From assembly GCF_026191915.1 (NCBI RefSeq), contig NZ_JAIMBY010000004.1, forward strand, positions 1 to 64,000: 64,000 nt of DNA, read 5' to 3'. How positions within the stretch are numbered: the first letter of the stretch is position 1; the number at the start of each line of letters is the position of its first letter. Under the pieces are notes generated by a model, which ran no database searches, was not told the origin of the DNA, and worked only from the letters and a program-made list of their open reading frames with translations. Shown here one piece after another: positions 7,848 to 17,198 of the stretch. This DNA comes from Acidiphilium sp. PA. Its GTDB lineage: Bacteria > Pseudomonadota > Alphaproteobacteria > Acetobacterales > Acetobacteraceae. A program made the translations under genes and the position numbers.

Positions 7848-8615
7848 TCAGCGTGGCGGCATGCGCAACGCGCCGTCGAGGCGGATGGTTTCGCCGTTCA
7901 GCATGTCGTTCTCGCAGATATGGCGGACCAGGGACGCGAATTCGGCGGGTTGGCCGAGGCGCGAAGGGAACGGGACCGAACTCCCCAACGAGTCCTGCAC
8001 CGCGGCGGGCAGGCCTGCCATCATGGGCGTTGCGAACAGGCCGGGGGCGATCGTCATTACCCGGATCGCGGAACGGGCGAGTTCGCGTGCGATCGGCAGG
8101 GTCATGCCGACGACGCCGGCCTTGGAGGCGGCATAGGCGGCCTGGCCGATCTGGCCGTCGAACGCGGCGATCGAGGCGGTGTTGACGATCACGCCGCGCG
8201 TGCCGGAGCCATCCGGCGGATGATCCGCCATGGCGGCGGCGGCGAGGCGGATCATGTTGAACGTGCCGATCAGATTGATCGTGACGGCGCGGGTGAAGCG
8301 CGCCAGATCGTGCGGGGCGTCGCGCCCCAGCACGCGTTCGCCGGGGGCAATGCCGGCACAATTGACCAGGATGTGCAGCGCCCCGAAGGTGGCGGTGGCT
8401 TCGGCGATTGCTGCCGCCGCATCGGCCTCGCTTGCGACATCGGTGCGGTGAAACCGCGCGGCGGCCCCGAAGCGGGCGGCGGCCGCGCGGCCTTTGGCGT
8501 CGTCGATATCCGCGATCAGCACACGGGCGCCCGAGTCGACCAGCATGGCGACGGTCGCCTCACCGAGGCCGGAGCCGCCGCCGGTGACCAGGGCGGTTTT
8601 GCCATTCAGGTTCAT
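7848..8615 (-). CDS. SDR-family 3-hydroxyacyl-CoA dehydrogenase-like enzyme
   Basis: This 255-residue short-chain dehydrogenase has the nucleotide motif TGGGSGLG at residues 11-18, an NCAG motif, a catalytic serine in [10 protein letters not shown] and Y-AAS-K in AAYAASKAG. The insertion and the C-terminus resemble type II (HSD10-like) 3-hydroxyacyl-CoA dehydrogenases, which oxidise branched or short 3-hydroxyacyl-CoA with NAD. The start overlaps the upstream ligase stop by four bases, and it is the last gene of the valine/methylcitrate operon. That context supports a role in short or branched acyl-CoA oxidation. The exact substrate is inferred. Confidence 0.75.
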   Translation of the reverse strand: MNLNGKTALVTGGGSGLGEATVAMLVDSGARVLIADIDDAKGRAAAARFGAAARFHRTDVASEADAAAAIAEATATFGALHILVNCAGIAPGERVLGRDAPHDLARFTRAVTINLIGTFNMIRLAAAAMADHPPDGSGTRGVIVNTASIAAFDGQIGQAAYAASKAGVVGMTLPIARELARSAIRVMTIAPGLFATPMMAGLPAAVQDSLGSSVPFPSRLGQPAEFASLVRHICENDMLNGETIRLDGALRMPPR

Positions 8616-10312
8616 GGGAGGGCTCCAGGCGGGTCGTTGAGGATAGATTCGTCGAACCGGATGCCGGCCGGGCTGCCGCTGACCTCGTCCGCGCGGAGCT
8701 GGACGCGGCGGATTTTGCCCGAGATGGTCTTGGGCAGATCATCGACGAACACCAGCGCACGGATGCGTTTGAATGGTGCGACGCGCGATTGCAGATGCGC
8801 AAAGATCGAGCGGGCGGTCGTGGCATCGGCCGGGGCGCCGGCGATCAGCGCGACGTAGGCGACGGGAACCGCGAGGCGGACCGCATCCGGCCGCGGCACC
8901 ACGGCGGCTTCGGCGACGGATGGGTGTTCGATCAGGACGCTTTCCAGTTCGAACGGGCTGATCCGGTAGTCGGATGATTTGAACACATCATCGGCGCGGC
9001 CGACGAAGGTGAGGTAGCCATCGGCATCGATGGTTGCGACGTCGCCGGTGCGGTACCAGGGCTGGTCGGCGCCGAACAGGGTGGTGGTTGCGGGGTCGAG
9101 ATAGCCGCGCATCAGGCCGAGCGGGCGGGATGGCGTGCAGACCAGCGCGACCTCGCCCTCGCCCACGACACCATCGGCGCCGTCGCGCAATTCGACGCGA
9201 TAGCCGGGCAGCGGGCGGCCCATGGCGCCGGGTTTGACCGGCGCGCCGGGGGGATTGCCGATCTGCGCGGTGGTTTCGGTCTGGCCGTAGCCGTCGCGGA
9301 TGGTGATGCCCCAGGCGGCGCGGATCTGTTCGATGATTTCAGGGTTGAGCGGTTCGCCGGCGCTGACGATTTCGCGCAGACGATTGGGATGGGCGCGCAG
9401 ATCGTGCTGGACCAGATGCCGCCAGACCGTGGGTGGCGCGCAGAGCGTGGTGACGGCGCAGCGCGCGATGGCGGCGAGCAGGGCGGGCGCATCGAATTTG
9501 ATCTGGCGGACGATGCAGATGGTGGCACCCGCGCTCCAGGGCGCGAAGAAACTGCTCCATGCGTGTTTCGCCCAGCCGGGCGAGGAGATGTTCAGATGGA
9601 TATCACCGGGTTGCAGGCCGATCCAATACATCGTTGACAGGCTGCCGACCGGGTAGGAATAATGCGAGTGCAGAACGAGTTTTGGCTTCGCGGTGGTGCC
9701 CGAGGTGAAATAGAGCAGCAGCGGGTCATCGGCCTGGGTGGCGCCGGCGGGGGCGAGGCTGGTTTCGTGCGCCTGTGGTGCGTAGCGTGTCCAACCGGGG
9801 CGATCGCCGCCATCAACCACGATGTTGACGGTGTTCAAGCCCAGAGCTTCGTATTTTTCGACCTGATCGGGCGTGGTGACCACGAAGCGGCTGCCGCCGC
9901 GCGCGACGCGGTCGCGCAGTTCATCGGCGGTGAGGAGCACGGTCGCGGGGATGACGACGGCGCCGAGTTTCATGGCGGCGAGCATCAGTTCCCACAATGG
10001 CGCGATGTTGCCGAGCAGCAGCAGGATGCGGTCGCCGCGCGCAACGCCCAGACCGCGCAGGAAATTCGCCGCCTGGTTGGAGCGCACCGCCATGGCGGCG
10101 AAGCTGATGCTGAGTTGCTCACCACTGGATGGATCATCGATCAGCAGGGCGGGGCGGTCGCGCTGCGCGGCATCGGTTGCGAGCACGGCATCGAACCAGT
10201 CGAGCGCCCAGTTGAACGGCACGGGCGCTGGCGGTTGAAAGCCGGTGTAGGCAGCCTGGTAATCGGTGCGGTGTTCGAGCAGGAAGTGCCGCGCGGCGGC
10301 GAAGCCGGTCAT
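8612..10312 (-). CDS. AMP-forming acyl-CoA synthetase
   Basis: The 566-residue protein belongs to the adenylate-forming ligases. [12 protein letters not shown] (about residues 205-216) is the phosphate-binding loop, DGYGQTET the adenine-binding A5 motif, [15 protein letters not shown] the A7 hinge region, and LPKTISGKI carries the catalytic lysine near the C-terminus. It would convert a carboxylic acid, ATP and CoA to acyl-CoA; the overall form is that of the medium-chain/acetyl-type ligases. It overlaps mmsB by ATGA upstream and the SDR gene by ATGA downstream. Isobutyrate or another branched short-chain acid would suit the operon, but this is inference. Confidence 0.85.
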   Translation of the reverse strand: MTGFAAARHFLLEHRTDYQAAYTGFQPPAPVPFNWALDWFDAVLATDAAQRDRPALLIDDPSSGEQLSISFAAMAVRSNQAANFLRGLGVARGDRILLLLGNIAPLWELMLAAMKLGAVVIPATVLLTADELRDRVARGGSRFVVTTPDQVEKYEALGLNTVNIVVDGGDRPGWTRYAPQAHETSLAPAGATQADDPLLLYFTSGTTAKPKLVLHSHYSYPVGSLSTMYWIGLQPGDIHLNISSPGWAKHAWSSFFAPWSAGATICIVRQIKFDAPALLAAIARCAVTTLCAPPTVWRHLVQHDLRAHPNRLREIVSAGEPLNPEIIEQIRAAWGITIRDGYGQTETTAQIGNPPGAPVKPGAMGRPLPGYRVELRDGADGVVGEGEVALVCTPSRPLGLMRGYLDPATTTLFGADQPWYRTGDVATIDADGYLTFVGRADDVFKSSDYRISPFELESVLIEHPSVAEAAVVPRPDAVRLAVPVAYVALIAGAPADATTARSIFAHLQSRVAPFKRIRALVFVDDLPKTISGKIRRVQLRADEVSGSPAGIRFDESILNDPPGALP

Positions 10313-11205
10313 GACGCGGACCGTGCCGCGATCATGCGAAAAATCGCGGAGAAATCATCCTGCGCGTGGCCGGCTTCGGCGAAGGCCTGATACATGCGCG
10401 CGGCGTGGGCGCCGAGTTCGGTCACCGCGCCGGATTGGGCGGCGGCGGTTTGCGACAATTGCAGGTCCTTCAGCATCAGGCCGGCGGAAAATCCCGGGCG
10501 GTAGCCGTGATTGGCCGGGCTGGAAGGCACCGGACCGGGCACAGGGCAATAGCTGGTGAGCGACCAGCACTGGCCCGATGCGGTGGATGCGACATCGAAC
10601 AGCGCCTGGCGGTCGAGGCCGAGGCGGTCGGCCAGGGCGAAGGCTTCGCTGACGCCGATCATGGAGATCCCCAGGATCATGTTGTTGCAGATTTTCGCCG
10701 CCTGACCAGCACCGGCGTCGCCGCAATGCACCACGCGGCTGCCCATGGCGGCGAGCAGGGGTTGCGCCGCGGCGAAGGCGGCTTCGGTGCCGCCGGCCAT
10801 GAAGGTGAGGGTGGCTGCGACCGCGCCGCCGACGCCGCCGGAGACCGGCGCATCGATCGCGCGCCGGCCGGATTGCTGCGCCATGGCGTGCGCGGCGCAG
10901 GCGGATTCGACATCGATGGTCGAGCAATCGATCATCAGGCAGGTTTCGGGCGCGGCAGCGAGAATCCCGGACGGATCTTCGTAGAGGGCGCGCACCGCGG
11001 CGCCGGCGGGGAGCATGGTGATCACCGCATCGCAGCCGGCAGCGGTGGTGGCGAGGTCAGGCATGATACGAACCCCCTGGGCTGCGGCGGCCGTGCAGGC
11101 GGCGGGCACCAGATCGTAGCCCTGGACATGATGGCCGGCGCGCACGAGATTCGCCGCCATCGGCCCGCCCATGTTGCCCAAGCCGATGAACCCGATGATG
11201 GCCAT
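10309..11205 (-). CDS. mmsB: 3-hydroxyisobutyrate dehydrogenase
   Basis: The 298-residue protein has the Rossmann motif GLGNMGGP at residues 8-15, the substrate block DAPVSGGVGGA and the catalytic lysine in GAGQAAKICNN, the hallmarks of 3-hydroxyisobutyrate dehydrogenases. It oxidises 3-hydroxyisobutyrate to methylmalonate semialdehyde with NAD in valine breakdown. The gene lies 20 bases after the 3-hydroxyisobutyryl-CoA hydrolase, which supplies its substrate. The next enzyme, mmsA, is not in the window. Other beta-hydroxyacid dehydrogenases share the fold, but the neighbours make this identity likely. Confidence 0.88.
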   Translation of the reverse strand: MAIIGFIGLGNMGGPMAANLVRAGHHVQGYDLVPAACTAAAAQGVRIMPDLATTAAGCDAVITMLPAGAAVRALYEDPSGILAAAPETCLMIDCSTIDVESACAAHAMAQQSGRRAIDAPVSGGVGGAVAATLTFMAGGTEAAFAAAQPLLAAMGSRVVHCGDAGAGQAAKICNNMILGISMIGVSEAFALADRLGLDRQALFDVASTASGQCWSLTSYCPVPGPVPSSPANHGYRPGFSAGLMLKDLQLSQTAAAQSGAVTELGAHAARMYQAFAEAGHAQDDFSAIFRMIAARSAS

Positions 11206-11225
11206 GATTTCCCCCGTGGTTTTTG

Positions 11226-12278
11226 TCAGTCGAAACGCAGCTCCGCGGCACCGAGCGGCGCGAAATAATGATCGATCATGGCGTCGTCGATCTCATGGTC
11301 GGAGCGCGGCTGCCACTGCGGGTTGCGATCCTTGTCGACCACGGCGGCGCGCACGCCTTCGATGAAATCATGGGCGCGGGTACAGCGCACCGCGAGGCGA
11401 TATTCCTGTTGCAGGCAGGGTTCGAGCGCGCCGAACGCGCGGGCTTGCCGCAACGCCCGCAGGGCGAGGCGAACCGCGGTTGGCGACTGGGCGGCAATGG
11501 TCGCAGCGGCGGCCGCAGCGGCAGGGCCGGCGGTGCGGAGGTGGCCGAGAATTTCCGTTATCGAGTCGTATTGATAACAATCTTTTATCCAGTCGCGCTG
11601 GGCGAGCAGGGCACTCGGTTCCGGCGGGATGGCGTATCGGTGGAGGATCGGATCGAGTTCGGTGATCGTGTTGGCCGCGAAGATGTCGCGGCGTAGATCA
11701 TCGAGGCGGGATGCGGGGATTTGATGATCGGCGAGGTTGATCGCCAGCGCATCCGCGGCGCTGAGGCGCATTGCCGTCAGGGCGACATGGGTGCCGAGGT
11801 GATCTGGCACACGGCCGAGCAGATGGGTGGCACCGACATCCGGGATGAAGCCGATACCGACTTCCGGCATGGCAAGCGATGTTTGTTCGGTGACGATGCG
11901 GTGCGACCCGTGGGCCGACAGCCCGACGCCGCCGCCCATGGTGATGCCATCCATCAGGGCGACATAGGGTTTCGGGAACTCCGCGATCCGCGCATTCAGC
12001 CGGTATTCGCGGGCGAAGAAAATATCCGACGATGCGGCCTCGCCACCGATGGCGGCGTGGTACAGCGCGCGGATGTCGCCGCCGGCGCAAAAACCGCGCT
12101 CGCCCGCGCCATCGATCAGCACGCCGATGATCGCGGCATCGCGGCGCCAGGCGGCGAGCCCATCGTCGATCGCGCAGCACATCGCGTAGCTGAGCGCGTT
12201 CAGGGCGCGCGGGCGGTTGAGCGTGATATGGCCCCAGCGGCCCGCCGTGCGGATCAGGACGTCCGGCGTGTCCATCAT
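11226..12278 (-). CDS. 3-hydroxyisobutyryl-CoA hydrolase (crotonase fold)
   Basis: The 350-residue crotonase-family protein contains ERGFCAGGDIRALY (oxyanion hole and substrate loop, about residues 61-74) and MGGGVGLSAHGSHRIVTE. Its length and C-terminal extension match 3-hydroxyisobutyryl-CoA hydrolases rather than ordinary enoyl-CoA hydratases of about 260 residues. EVGIGFIPDVG carries the catalytic acid region. It releases 3-hydroxyisobutyrate from its CoA ester in valine catabolism. The start overlaps the stop of the acyl-CoA dehydrogenase by four bases, and mmsB follows. Confidence 0.87.
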   Translation of the reverse strand: MMDTPDVLIRTAGRWGHITLNRPRALNALSYAMCCAIDDGLAAWRRDAAIIGVLIDGAGERGFCAGGDIRALYHAAIGGEAASSDIFFAREYRLNARIAEFPKPYVALMDGITMGGGVGLSAHGSHRIVTEQTSLAMPEVGIGFIPDVGATHLLGRVPDHLGTHVALTAMRLSAADALAINLADHQIPASRLDDLRRDIFAANTITELDPILHRYAIPPEPSALLAQRDWIKDCYQYDSITEILGHLRTAGPAAAAAAATIAAQSPTAVRLALRALRQARAFGALEPCLQQEYRLAVRCTRAHDFIEGVRAAVVDKDRNPQWQPRSDHEIDDAMIDHYFAPLGAAELRFD

Positions 12279-13447
12279 CGGTCCGCGATCAGGCCGCGTG
12301 CGACGATCAGGCGCATGATCTCGTTGGTGCCTTCGAGGATCTGATGCACGCGCAGATCGCGCACGATTTTTTCAATGCCGTAGTCGGCCAGATAGCCGTA
12401 GCCGCCGTGCAGTTGCAGCGCCTGGTTGGCGACATCGAAACCGGTGTCGGTCGCGACGCGCTTGGCCATGGCGCATAGCGATGTCGCGTTGGGCGCGTGG
12501 CGGTCGAGCGCCGCGGCGGCGTACCACAGGAGGACGCGCGCCGCTTCGAGTTCGGTTGCCATGTCAGCGAGGCGGAACTGCAGGGCCTGGAACTCATCGA
12601 GCCGCTTGCCGAAGGCGGTGCGTTGTTTCATGTAGGCAATGGTTGCCTCCACCGCCTTCTGCGCACCGCCGAGCGAACAGGCGCCGATGTTCAGCCGCCC
12701 GCCATCGAGACCGCTCATGGCGATGCGGAACCCCTCGCCCACCCCGCCGAGCCGGTTGGCGGCCGGGATGCGCACCGCATCGAGCAGCACCTGGCGGGTC
12801 GGCTGGGCGTTCCAGCCCATTTTGCGCTCGTTGGCACCGAACGACAGGCCGGCGGCATCGCGCGGCACGATGAAGCACGACACGCCACCAGCCCCGCTGC
12901 CGCCGGTGCGCGCCATGATCAGATAGAGATCGGTCTCGCCGGCGCCCGAGATGAATTGCTTGGTGCCGTCGAGCACATAGGCATCGCCGTCGGACTGTGC
13001 CCGCGTGGTGAGCGCCGCCGCATCGGACCCGGAGGCGGGCTCGGTCAGGCAGTAACTCGCGAGCGTTTTCATGCTGACCAGATCGGGCAGGAAACGGTCG
13101 CGCTGGGATTGATCGCCGTAGCGGTCGATCATCCAGGCGACCATGTTGTGGATCGAGATATAGGCGGCGATGGCAGGGCAGCCGGTGGCCAGCGCCTCGA
13201 AAATCAGTGCCGCGTCGAGCCGGCTCAGGCCGCTGCCGCCGCTGGCTTCGCGCACATAGATGCCGCCCATGCCGAGCGATGCGGTTTCACGGATGACATC
13301 GACCGGGAAAAATTTCCGCTCGTCCCAATCGAGCGCGTGCGGGGCGAGCCGGGCATCCGCGAAATTGCGGGCCATCTCGGCGATTGCGCGCTGCGCCTCG
13401 GATAAGTCGAATGGGCTGGTCGCATCCATCTCCGTCACGGCGTCCAT
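12275..13447 (-). CDS. Acyl-CoA dehydrogenase, probably isobutyryl-CoA
   Basis: This 390-residue flavoprotein has the family signatures CLTEPASGSDAAAL (FAD and substrate contact), GQ-type helix QALQLHGGYGYLADYGIEKI and the catalytic glutamate in LEGTNEIMR near the C-terminus. Oxidation of isobutyryl-CoA to methacrylyl-CoA fits the adjacent hydrolase and mmsB genes. The frame is open far upstream (to 14161) but that part overlaps prpB out of frame, so I place the start at ATG 13447. A second ATG at 13429 is possible. The enoyl-CoA hydratase that should follow in the pathway is not a separate gene here. Confidence 0.87.
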   Translation of the reverse strand: MDAVTEMDATSPFDLSEAQRAIAEMARNFADARLAPHALDWDERKFFPVDVIRETASLGMGGIYVREASGGSGLSRLDAALIFEALATGCPAIAAYISIHNMVAWMIDRYGDQSQRDRFLPDLVSMKTLASYCLTEPASGSDAAALTTRAQSDGDAYVLDGTKQFISGAGETDLYLIMARTGGSGAGGVSCFIVPRDAAGLSFGANERKMGWNAQPTRQVLLDAVRIPAANRLGGVGEGFRIAMSGLDGGRLNIGACSLGGAQKAVEATIAYMKQRTAFGKRLDEFQALQFRLADMATELEAARVLLWYAAAALDRHAPNATSLCAMAKRVATDTGFDVANQALQLHGGYGYLADYGIEKIVRDLRVHQILEGTNEIMRLIVARGLIADR

Positions 13448-13461
13448 GATGCTGTCCCTGT

Positions 13462-14382
13462 TCAGGCCTGCGGCATGCCCTGCGGCACGATCGTCTTGAC
13501 GATCGTTGCGTCCAGCGCCTCGAAACCGGCGTAGTCGATCGTTTCGTAAAGCTCGGCGCGGGTCTGCATCGCTTCGACGCAATTCTGTGCACCGTCGTCC
13601 TGCTTGATCGCGTCGTACAGCCGCGCGACCGCCTTGGCCGAGACGCGCAGCGAAGTGACCGGCCAGATCACCATGCGAAACCCCATCGCCTCGAATTCGG
13701 CTGCGGTGAAGAACGGGGTGTGGCCGAATTCGGTCATGTTGGCGAGCAGCGGCACGCCGGGCATGCGGCGGGCGAATTCGCGGAACATCTCGGCACTGTG
13801 CAGGGCTTCGGGGAAGATCGCATCGGCGCCGGCTTCGATGTAGAGCTTCGCGCGCGCCACCGCGCCATCGATCCCTTCGCTCGCCGCCGCATCGGTGCGG
13901 GCGATGATGTAAAGGTGGCGGCGCGCGTGGGCGGCGGCGGCGACCTTGGCTGCCATGTCGTGCGGGGTCGCGAGTTTCTTGTCGTTCAGATGGCCGCATT
14001 TCTTCGGCAGCAACTGGTCTTCGATATGCACGGCAGCGGCCCCCGCATCCTCGAAGCTGCGCACCATGTGCATCACGTTGAGCGCTTCGCCATAGCCGGT
14101 ATCGCCATCGACCAGCACCGGCAGGCCCGATGCGCGCGCCGCCTGGCGGACGAAGAAACAAACCTCATCGACGGTGATGATGCCGAGATCGGGCAGCCCC
14201 ATCGAGGCGGTCATCGCCGCGCCGGAGAGATAGCACGCCTCGAACCCGGCGCGCATGGCCTGACGCGCGGCGAGGCCATTGTGCGCACCGGGAATGCGCA
14301 GAATGCCGGGACGGTCGAGCAAGGCGCGAAACCGCTCGCCCGCCGGGCAGTGGGGCAGATCGTCGGCGCGTAAATAGGTCAT
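13462..14382 (-). CDS. prpB: 2-methylisocitrate lyase
   Basis: The 306-residue protein of the PEP mutase/isocitrate lyase superfamily has the catalytic loop LLPKKCGHLNDK (about residues 114-125). DGDTGYG and the HIEDQ strand supply magnesium-binding acids. It splits 2-methylisocitrate into pyruvate and succinate, the last step of the methylcitrate cycle that consumes propionyl-CoA. The gene lies 10 bases after prpC and 14 before the acyl-CoA dehydrogenase. Oxaloacetate decarboxylase or carboxyphosphonoenolpyruvate enzymes share the fold but not this gene order. Confidence 0.93.
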   Translation of the reverse strand: MTYLRADDLPHCPAGERFRALLDRPGILRIPGAHNGLAARQAMRAGFEACYLSGAAMTASMGLPDLGIITVDEVCFFVRQAARASGLPVLVDGDTGYGEALNVMHMVRSFEDAGAAAVHIEDQLLPKKCGHLNDKKLATPHDMAAKVAAAAHARRHLYIIARTDAAASEGIDGAVARAKLYIEAGADAIFPEALHSAEMFREFARRMPGVPLLANMTEFGHTPFFTAAEFEAMGFRMVIWPVTSLRVSAKAVARLYDAIKQDDGAQNCVEAMQTRAELYETIDYAGFEALDATIVKTIVPQGMPQA

Positions 14383-14392
14383 GCTGCCATCC

Positions 14393-15541
14393 TCAATGCC
14401 GTTGATCGATCGGAACGAATTGCAGATCTTCCGGGCCGGTGTAATTGGCCGAGGGCCGGATGATCTTGTTGTCGATCCGCTGTTCGATCACATGCGCGCT
14501 CCAGCCCGATGTGCGGGAGATGACGAACAGCGGGGTGAACATGGCGGTCGGCACGCCCATCATGTGATAGGACACCGCGCTGAACCAATCGAGATTGGGG
14601 AACATTTTCTTGGCGTCGTGCATCACGCTTTCGATGCGCTCGGCGATCGAAAACATCCGTGGTGCGCCGGCGTGTTCGGAAAGCGTGCGGGCAACCCGCT
14701 TGATCACCTCGTTGCGCGGGTCGGACACGGTGTAGACCGGATGGCCGAAGCCGATAACCACCTCGCGCGCCTCCACACGGCGGCGGATGTCGGCTTCCGC
14801 CTGATCGGGCGTCGCATAGCGTTTCTGGATGTCGAACGCCGCTTCATTGGCGCCGCCGTGCTTGGGGCCGCGCAGGGCGCCGATGCCGGCGGTGATTGCG
14901 GAATACATGTCAGACCCGGTACCGGCGACGACGCGTGCCGCAAAGGTCGAGGCGTTGAATTCATGCTCGGCGTACAGGATCAATGAGGTGTGCATCGCGC
15001 GCACCCAGAGTTCGTCCGGCGCCTTGCCGTGCAGCAGATGCAGGAAATGGCCGCCGACCGAGGCATCGTCCGTTTCGACGTCGATCCGTTTTCCATTGGT
15101 CGCGTAGTGATACCAATAGAGCAGCATAGAGCCGAGCGAGGCCATCAACCGGTCCGCGATGTCGCGTGCGCCGGCCTGGTTGTGGTCATGCGCCTCGGGC
15201 AGCACGCAGCCGAGGGCGGAGACGGCGCTGCGCATCACGTCCATCGGGTGGGCGGCGGCCGGCATCGCCTCGAGCACGCGGCGCACCGCGGCCGGAATGC
15301 CGCGCAACTGCATGAGCTTTGTCTGATAGGCGCGCAGCTCCGCCTGGTTCGGCAGCGTGCCGTGCACCAGCAGATGGGCGATCTCCTCGAAGGTGCAGCT
15401 CTCCGCCACATCGAGAATATCATAGCCGCGATAATGCAGATCATTGCCGGTGCGCCCGACGCTGCACAACGCCGTGTTGCCGGCGGCGACCCCGGAGAGA
15501 GCGACCGATTTTTTCGGCTTCGGTAAAACCGCCTCGTTCAT
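14393..15541 (-). CDS. prpC: 2-methylcitrate synthase
   Basis: The 382-residue protein is of the citrate synthase family. [16 protein letters not shown] near the N-terminus, the histidine in GGANEAAFD, the active-site [13 protein letters not shown] and [13 protein letters not shown] near the C-terminus are conserved. The short form and its place between prpD and prpB mark it as methylcitrate synthase, joining propionyl-CoA to oxaloacetate. Residual citrate synthase activity is common in such enzymes. The start at ATG 15541 ([12 protein letters not shown]) precedes the usual lysine-rich short leader. Confidence 0.93.
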   Translation of the reverse strand: MNEAVLPKPKKSVALSGVAAGNTALCSVGRTGNDLHYRGYDILDVAESCTFEEIAHLLVHGTLPNQAELRAYQTKLMQLRGIPAAVRRVLEAMPAAAHPMDVMRSAVSALGCVLPEAHDHNQAGARDIADRLMASLGSMLLYWYHYATNGKRIDVETDDASVGGHFLHLLHGKAPDELWVRAMHTSLILYAEHEFNASTFAARVVAGTGSDMYSAITAGIGALRGPKHGGANEAAFDIQKRYATPDQAEADIRRRVEAREVVIGFGHPVYTVSDPRNEVIKRVARTLSEHAGAPRMFSIAERIESVMHDAKKMFPNLDWFSAVSYHMMGVPTAMFTPLFVISRTSGWSAHVIEQRIDNKIIRPSANYTGPEDLQFVPIDQRH

Positions 15542-15583
15542 TGCATCATCCTTTCACTCACCTGGTCGAGCGGGGTCGGCCGC

Positions 15584-17083
15584 TCAGAAAATACCGGGCT
15601 TGCTTTCGACCAGGGCCCCGCCGGGCACGGCCACGTTCAAACGATCGAGCTCGCCTGCCGGAATTTTCGGCAATTCCTGCACCGCCTCGAGAAACCGTGC
15701 GGATTCGCGCGGCGAGATGAGCCCCGCTGTCAGCATTTCGAATTTATGGATGTAGTCCTTCCGGCCGAACGGACGCGCCCCGAGCGAATGGGCGTTGGCC
15801 ACCGCCATTTCATCGATCAGCGTCTTGCCGTTCTTGAACTGGATTTCGATCCGCCCGCCGAACGCTTTTTCGCTGGGATCGGCCGTGTGATACCGGCGCG
15901 TCCATTCCTTATCTTCGCGGGTTTCGATTTTGTGCCACAGCGCCACGGTATCGGCCCGCTGGGCGCGCTGCGGTGCATAGCTGTCGACATGGCTCCAACT
16001 GCCGTCCTGCAACGCCACGGCAACGATATACATGATCGAATGATCGAGCGTCTCGCGCGAGGCCTTCGGGTCCATTTTCTGCGGATCGTTGGCACCCGTG
16101 CCGATCACGTAATGGGTGTGATGCGAGGTGTGAATGATGATTTTTTTGATCGCGTTGAAATCCTCGATACTTTCGCGCATCCGGAATGCGAGGTCGATGA
16201 GCGCCTGGCTCTGATATTCCGCCGAGTGCTCCTTGGTGTAGCTGTCCAGAATGGCGCGTTTCGGCTCGCCCTTTTCGGGCAGCGGCACGTGATACACCGC
16301 GTTCTTGCCGCCGAGCATCCAGGCGATCACGCTGTCTTCGCCTTCATACACCGGGCTCGGCGCGCCTTCGCCGCGCATCGCGCGATCGACCGCCTCGATC
16401 GCGAGCTTGCCGGCATGGGCGGGGGCGAACGCCTTCCAGGAACTGATTTCGCCCTTGCGCGACTGGCGGGTGGTGAAGCTGACATGCACCGCCTGTTGCA
16501 CCGCCTGAAAGATCACCTCCTGCTTGAGGCCGAGCAGCGCGCCGATGCCGGCCGCCTGGGCCGGTGCGAGATGCGCGATATGGTCTTTTTTCCACTCGTG
16601 CAGGCAGATCGCCTTGACCAGATCGATCTGGATTTCATAGCCGGTGGCGATGCCGCGGATCAGGTCGCGCCCGGTGCGCTCCATCGCCTGCGCGACCGCG
16701 AGGATCGGCGGAATGTTATCGCCGGGATGCGAGTAGTCGGCGGCGAGAAACGTGTCGTGATAGTCGAGTTCGCGCACCGCGGTGCCGTTGGCCCAGGCGG
16801 CCCATTCGGGGCTGACCGTCTTGCGGCCGGGCAGGCCGAACAGCGTCGCGCCGCCGCGCTTGGTATGGCCGAGCGCCATGCCGCGTGCCGAGACCACCGG
16901 GCCACGATTGATCGAGGCGATCGCGACCGCGGCATTGTCGATGATGCGGTTGATGATCATGGCGGTGACGTCTTTTTCCACCGCCACCTTGTCCGCCGCG
17001 ACGCCGGCGATTTTCCACGCCAGCTGATCGTCACGCCTGAGCAGCGATTTGGAAGGATGGACGTGAACCTCATGCAGCTTCAT
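15584..17083 (-). CDS. prpD: 2-methylcitrate dehydratase
   Basis: The 499-residue protein is of the PrpD/MmgE/IDS-epimerase family and of normal bacterial PrpD length (about 483). Conserved blocks include [47 protein letters not shown] and [15 protein letters not shown]. It dehydrates 2-methylcitrate to 2-methylaconitate without an iron-sulfur cluster, so aconitase is needed only for rehydration. It is the first gene of the prp block, with 42 bases before prpC. No propionate-responsive regulator (prpR) is adjacent. Confidence 0.93.
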   Translation of the reverse strand: MKLHEVHVHPSKSLLRRDDQLAWKIAGVAADKVAVEKDVTAMIINRIIDNAAVAIASINRGPVVSARGMALGHTKRGGATLFGLPGRKTVSPEWAAWANGTAVRELDYHDTFLAADYSHPGDNIPPILAVAQAMERTGRDLIRGIATGYEIQIDLVKAICLHEWKKDHIAHLAPAQAAGIGALLGLKQEVIFQAVQQAVHVSFTTRQSRKGEISSWKAFAPAHAGKLAIEAVDRAMRGEGAPSPVYEGEDSVIAWMLGGKNAVYHVPLPEKGEPKRAILDSYTKEHSAEYQSQALIDLAFRMRESIEDFNAIKKIIIHTSHHTHYVIGTGANDPQKMDPKASRETLDHSIMYIVAVALQDGSWSHVDSYAPQRAQRADTVALWHKIETREDKEWTRRYHTADPSEKAFGGRIEIQFKNGKTLIDEMAVANAHSLGARPFGRKDYIHKFEMLTAGLISPRESARFLEAVQELPKIPAGELDRLNVAVPGGALVESKPGIF

Positions 17084-17198
17084 GGCGATTGATTGCTTTC
17101 GTCTTGGTATCGTTCACAGGAAACAGATCGTGCCTGAATGCGCTCCAACCTGCCCCAAAGGCAAGCCCCCGCCCGCGAACCCGAGGCTTGCACTCCGG

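Noticed and set aside
7920-8858. Open frame antisense to the SDR and ligase genes
   Set aside because: It is a GC-rich mirror frame of real genes with no domain content.
12497-13405. Open frame antisense to the acyl-CoA dehydrogenase
   Set aside because: It mirrors a well-supported gene and shows only His/Asp/Gly-rich composition typical of antisense frames.
13448-14161. Long N-terminal extension of the acyl-CoA dehydrogenase frame
   Set aside because: It is Arg-rich, covers prpB on the same strand in another frame, and the family starts normally at 13447.
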